DNA of 5,059 nt from contig CADCVT010000481.1 of assembly GCA_902806215.1 (NCBI GenBank), positions 1 to 5,059 on the forward strand. Direction: 5' to 3'. Positions 4,271 through 5,059 of the stretch are shown piece after piece (position 1 is the first letter of the stretch; each line of letters begins with the position of its first letter). The notes beneath the pieces were generated by a model, which was given only the letters and a program-made list of their open reading frames with translations, was not told the origin of the DNA and made no database searches. The position numbers were made by a program, and so were the translations under genes. Origin of the DNA: an uncultured Solirubrobacteraceae bacterium. GTDB taxonomy: Bacteria; Actinomycetota; Thermoleophilia; Solirubrobacterales; Solirubrobacteraceae.

Positions 4271-5059
4271 GTGCAGGAGGTCCCGCCGCGACCCAACGTC
4301 GAGCTCAGGGTCGCCGCCTCCGGCGAGCCGATGGTCGCGTTCGGCTTTCCGTACCAGGCCGACCTCGTCGACGCGATGCGCGCGATCCCCGGACGCCGGT
4401 TCGACTGGGACACCAAGGAGTGGATGATCCCGCGGACCGACGTGACGGCGGTCTACATCGCCGACGCGCTGCGCCGCTGGCCCGACCTCGTCGCCGCCGA
4501 CGACGTCGGGATCTGGCTGCGGCAGTCGCCGAAGACGTGGCTCGGCCGCGTCACCGTCCGCAAGCGGGGTGACTCTGGCCAGTTCCTCGTGCACACGATG
4601 GCCGGGCCGCTGCCCGATGAGATCGCCCGGCACGTCGTCGAGACGCTCACCGACCGCGACCACGTCCTGCCGTTCGACGCCGATGCGGCCGAGGTGCTGC
4701 TCGAGTCCGACGGCACCCGGCTCGACAAGGCCGCGATGGGCTGCGCGACCCGGCTCCAGGTCGGGCTCGAGCCGCCGTCGGCGGAGCTCATCATCGAGCA
4801 CACGGTGGAGGAGGCGACGTTCGGCCTGCAGCCGCTTTGGGACCCCGACGCGGTCAAGGCGTTCGGCGCCCTCCCGGGTGCGGACTCCCGGGCGAGGACG
4901 CTGCCGATCGACCCGTGGGCGCTCGAGGCGCTCGAGGGCTTCCTGCGCACGTTCGTCGTCACCGTCTCGCCCGCGGCCAAGCATCACCTCGACCTCGGGC
5001 GCGCCGAGCACGCCGAGGCGATCGAGGCGATCCGCCGCTCGCGCGCCCGCGAGGCCGAG
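4271..5059 (+). CDS. N-terminus of a HARP-like-domain protein, probable SNF2/DEAD-type helicase (3'-partial)
   Basis: 263 codons are visible, open to the right edge with no stop. Third positions are almost all G or C, and the translation is protein-like. Residues 11-60 (ELRVAASG..VAFGFPYQADLVDAMRAIPG, then RFDWDTKEWMIP) match the HARP pattern known from SMARCAL1 and bacterial SNF2-like helicases: a short strand, 'F.Y...LV.A.R.IPG', then 'F....K.W.IP'. Residues about 184-236 (FGLQPLWDPDAVKAFGALPG...LPIDPWALEALEGFLRTF) look like a second, degenerate copy. The tail (about 246-263) is charged and helical, as in linkers before a motor domain. No Walker A (GKT) or DEAH motif lies in the window, so helicase identity is inferred from family architecture. 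The start is GTG at 4271; GTG at 4262 is in frame and would add three residues (MEP). The gene appears to be its own transcription unit. Confidence 0.72.
   Translation, partial: MQEVPPRPNVELRVAASGEPMVAFGFPYQADLVDAMRAIPGRRFDWDTKEWMIPRTDVTAVYIADALRRWPDLVAADDVGIWLRQSPKTWLGRVTVRKRGDSGQFLVHTMAGPLPDEIARHVVETLTDRDHVLPFDADAAEVLLESDGTRLDKAAMGCATRLQVGLEPPSAELIIEHTVEEATFGLQPLWDPDAVKAFGALPGADSRARTLPIDPWALEALEGFLRTFVVTVSPAAKHHLDLGRAEHAEAIEAIRRSRAREAE

Noticed and set aside
2753..5011. A 752-codon minus-strand open frame that ends with the DUF4126 sequence and could look like a giant fusion protein.
   Set aside because: Only the last 194 codons are protein-like. The rest is antisense to the HARP-like gene and out of frame over the rhomboid gene, with Arg/Asp/Gly-rich composition typical of shadow frames in high-GC DNA. 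The GTG at 3337 gives a complete DUF4126 protein.
1..5059. CRISPR array, tRNA or rRNA gene, insertion sequence, phage or toxin-antitoxin module.
   Set aside because: I saw no regularly spaced repeats, cloverleaf-like segment, transposase motif or terminal inverted repeats, and no gene of those families in the real frames.

Overview
The window comes from a very GC-rich genome. By eye the GC content is around 70%, with G or C at nearly every third codon position. The codon use, the frequent GTG starts, the TANNNT hexamers placed 6-7 nt before start codons, and the gene types (DUF4126, a compact rhomboid, a HARP-like helicase N-terminus) fit a high-GC actinobacterium. A Thermoleophilia/Solirubrobacterales-type lineage is my best guess from style alone; no rRNA or marker gene confirms it.

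Layout. (1) Positions 2-214, plus strand: the last 70 codons of a protein that is probably secreted and contains two cysteines. (2) Positions 366-2696, plus strand: an exported member of the neutral/alkaline ceramidase family, 776 aa. The zinc-site residues are recognisable, but Met sits where characterised ceramidases have the nucleophilic Ser. A strongly basic segment (25 Arg/Lys in 45 residues) separates two C-terminal beta-type domains. (3) Positions 2697-2752: a 56-nt convergent intergenic gap holding an 11-bp inverted repeat, a likely two-way transcript end. (4) Positions 3948-2753, minus strand: a two-gene operon. A six-TM rhomboid protease with an apparently complete Ser/His dyad comes first, followed by a DUF4126 membrane protein. 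The stop and start overlap as TAGTG, which suggests translational coupling. (5) Positions 3949-4069: a divergent promoter region with a short perfect dyad and candidate -10 elements in both directions. (6) Positions 4070-4231, plus strand: a 53-codon small ORF with a good ribosome-binding site. (7) From 4271 to the window end, plus strand: the N-terminus of a larger protein with a HARP-like segment, and possibly a second degenerate copy of it. It resembles the N-terminal part of bacterial SNF2/DEAD-type helicases, but the motor domain would lie outside the window.

How the genes work together. The only pairing the sequence supports is the rhomboid/DUF4126 operon, two membrane proteins made from one message. 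The ceramidase-like enzyme is an independent exported hydrolase. The helicase-like gene and the small ORF appear to be separate units. I do not see a defence island, CRISPR array, transposon, phage or biosynthetic cluster. The points most worth a second look are the altered nucleophile position and basic insert in the ceramidase homologue, the candidate HARP-like duplication, and the small ORF in the divergent region.
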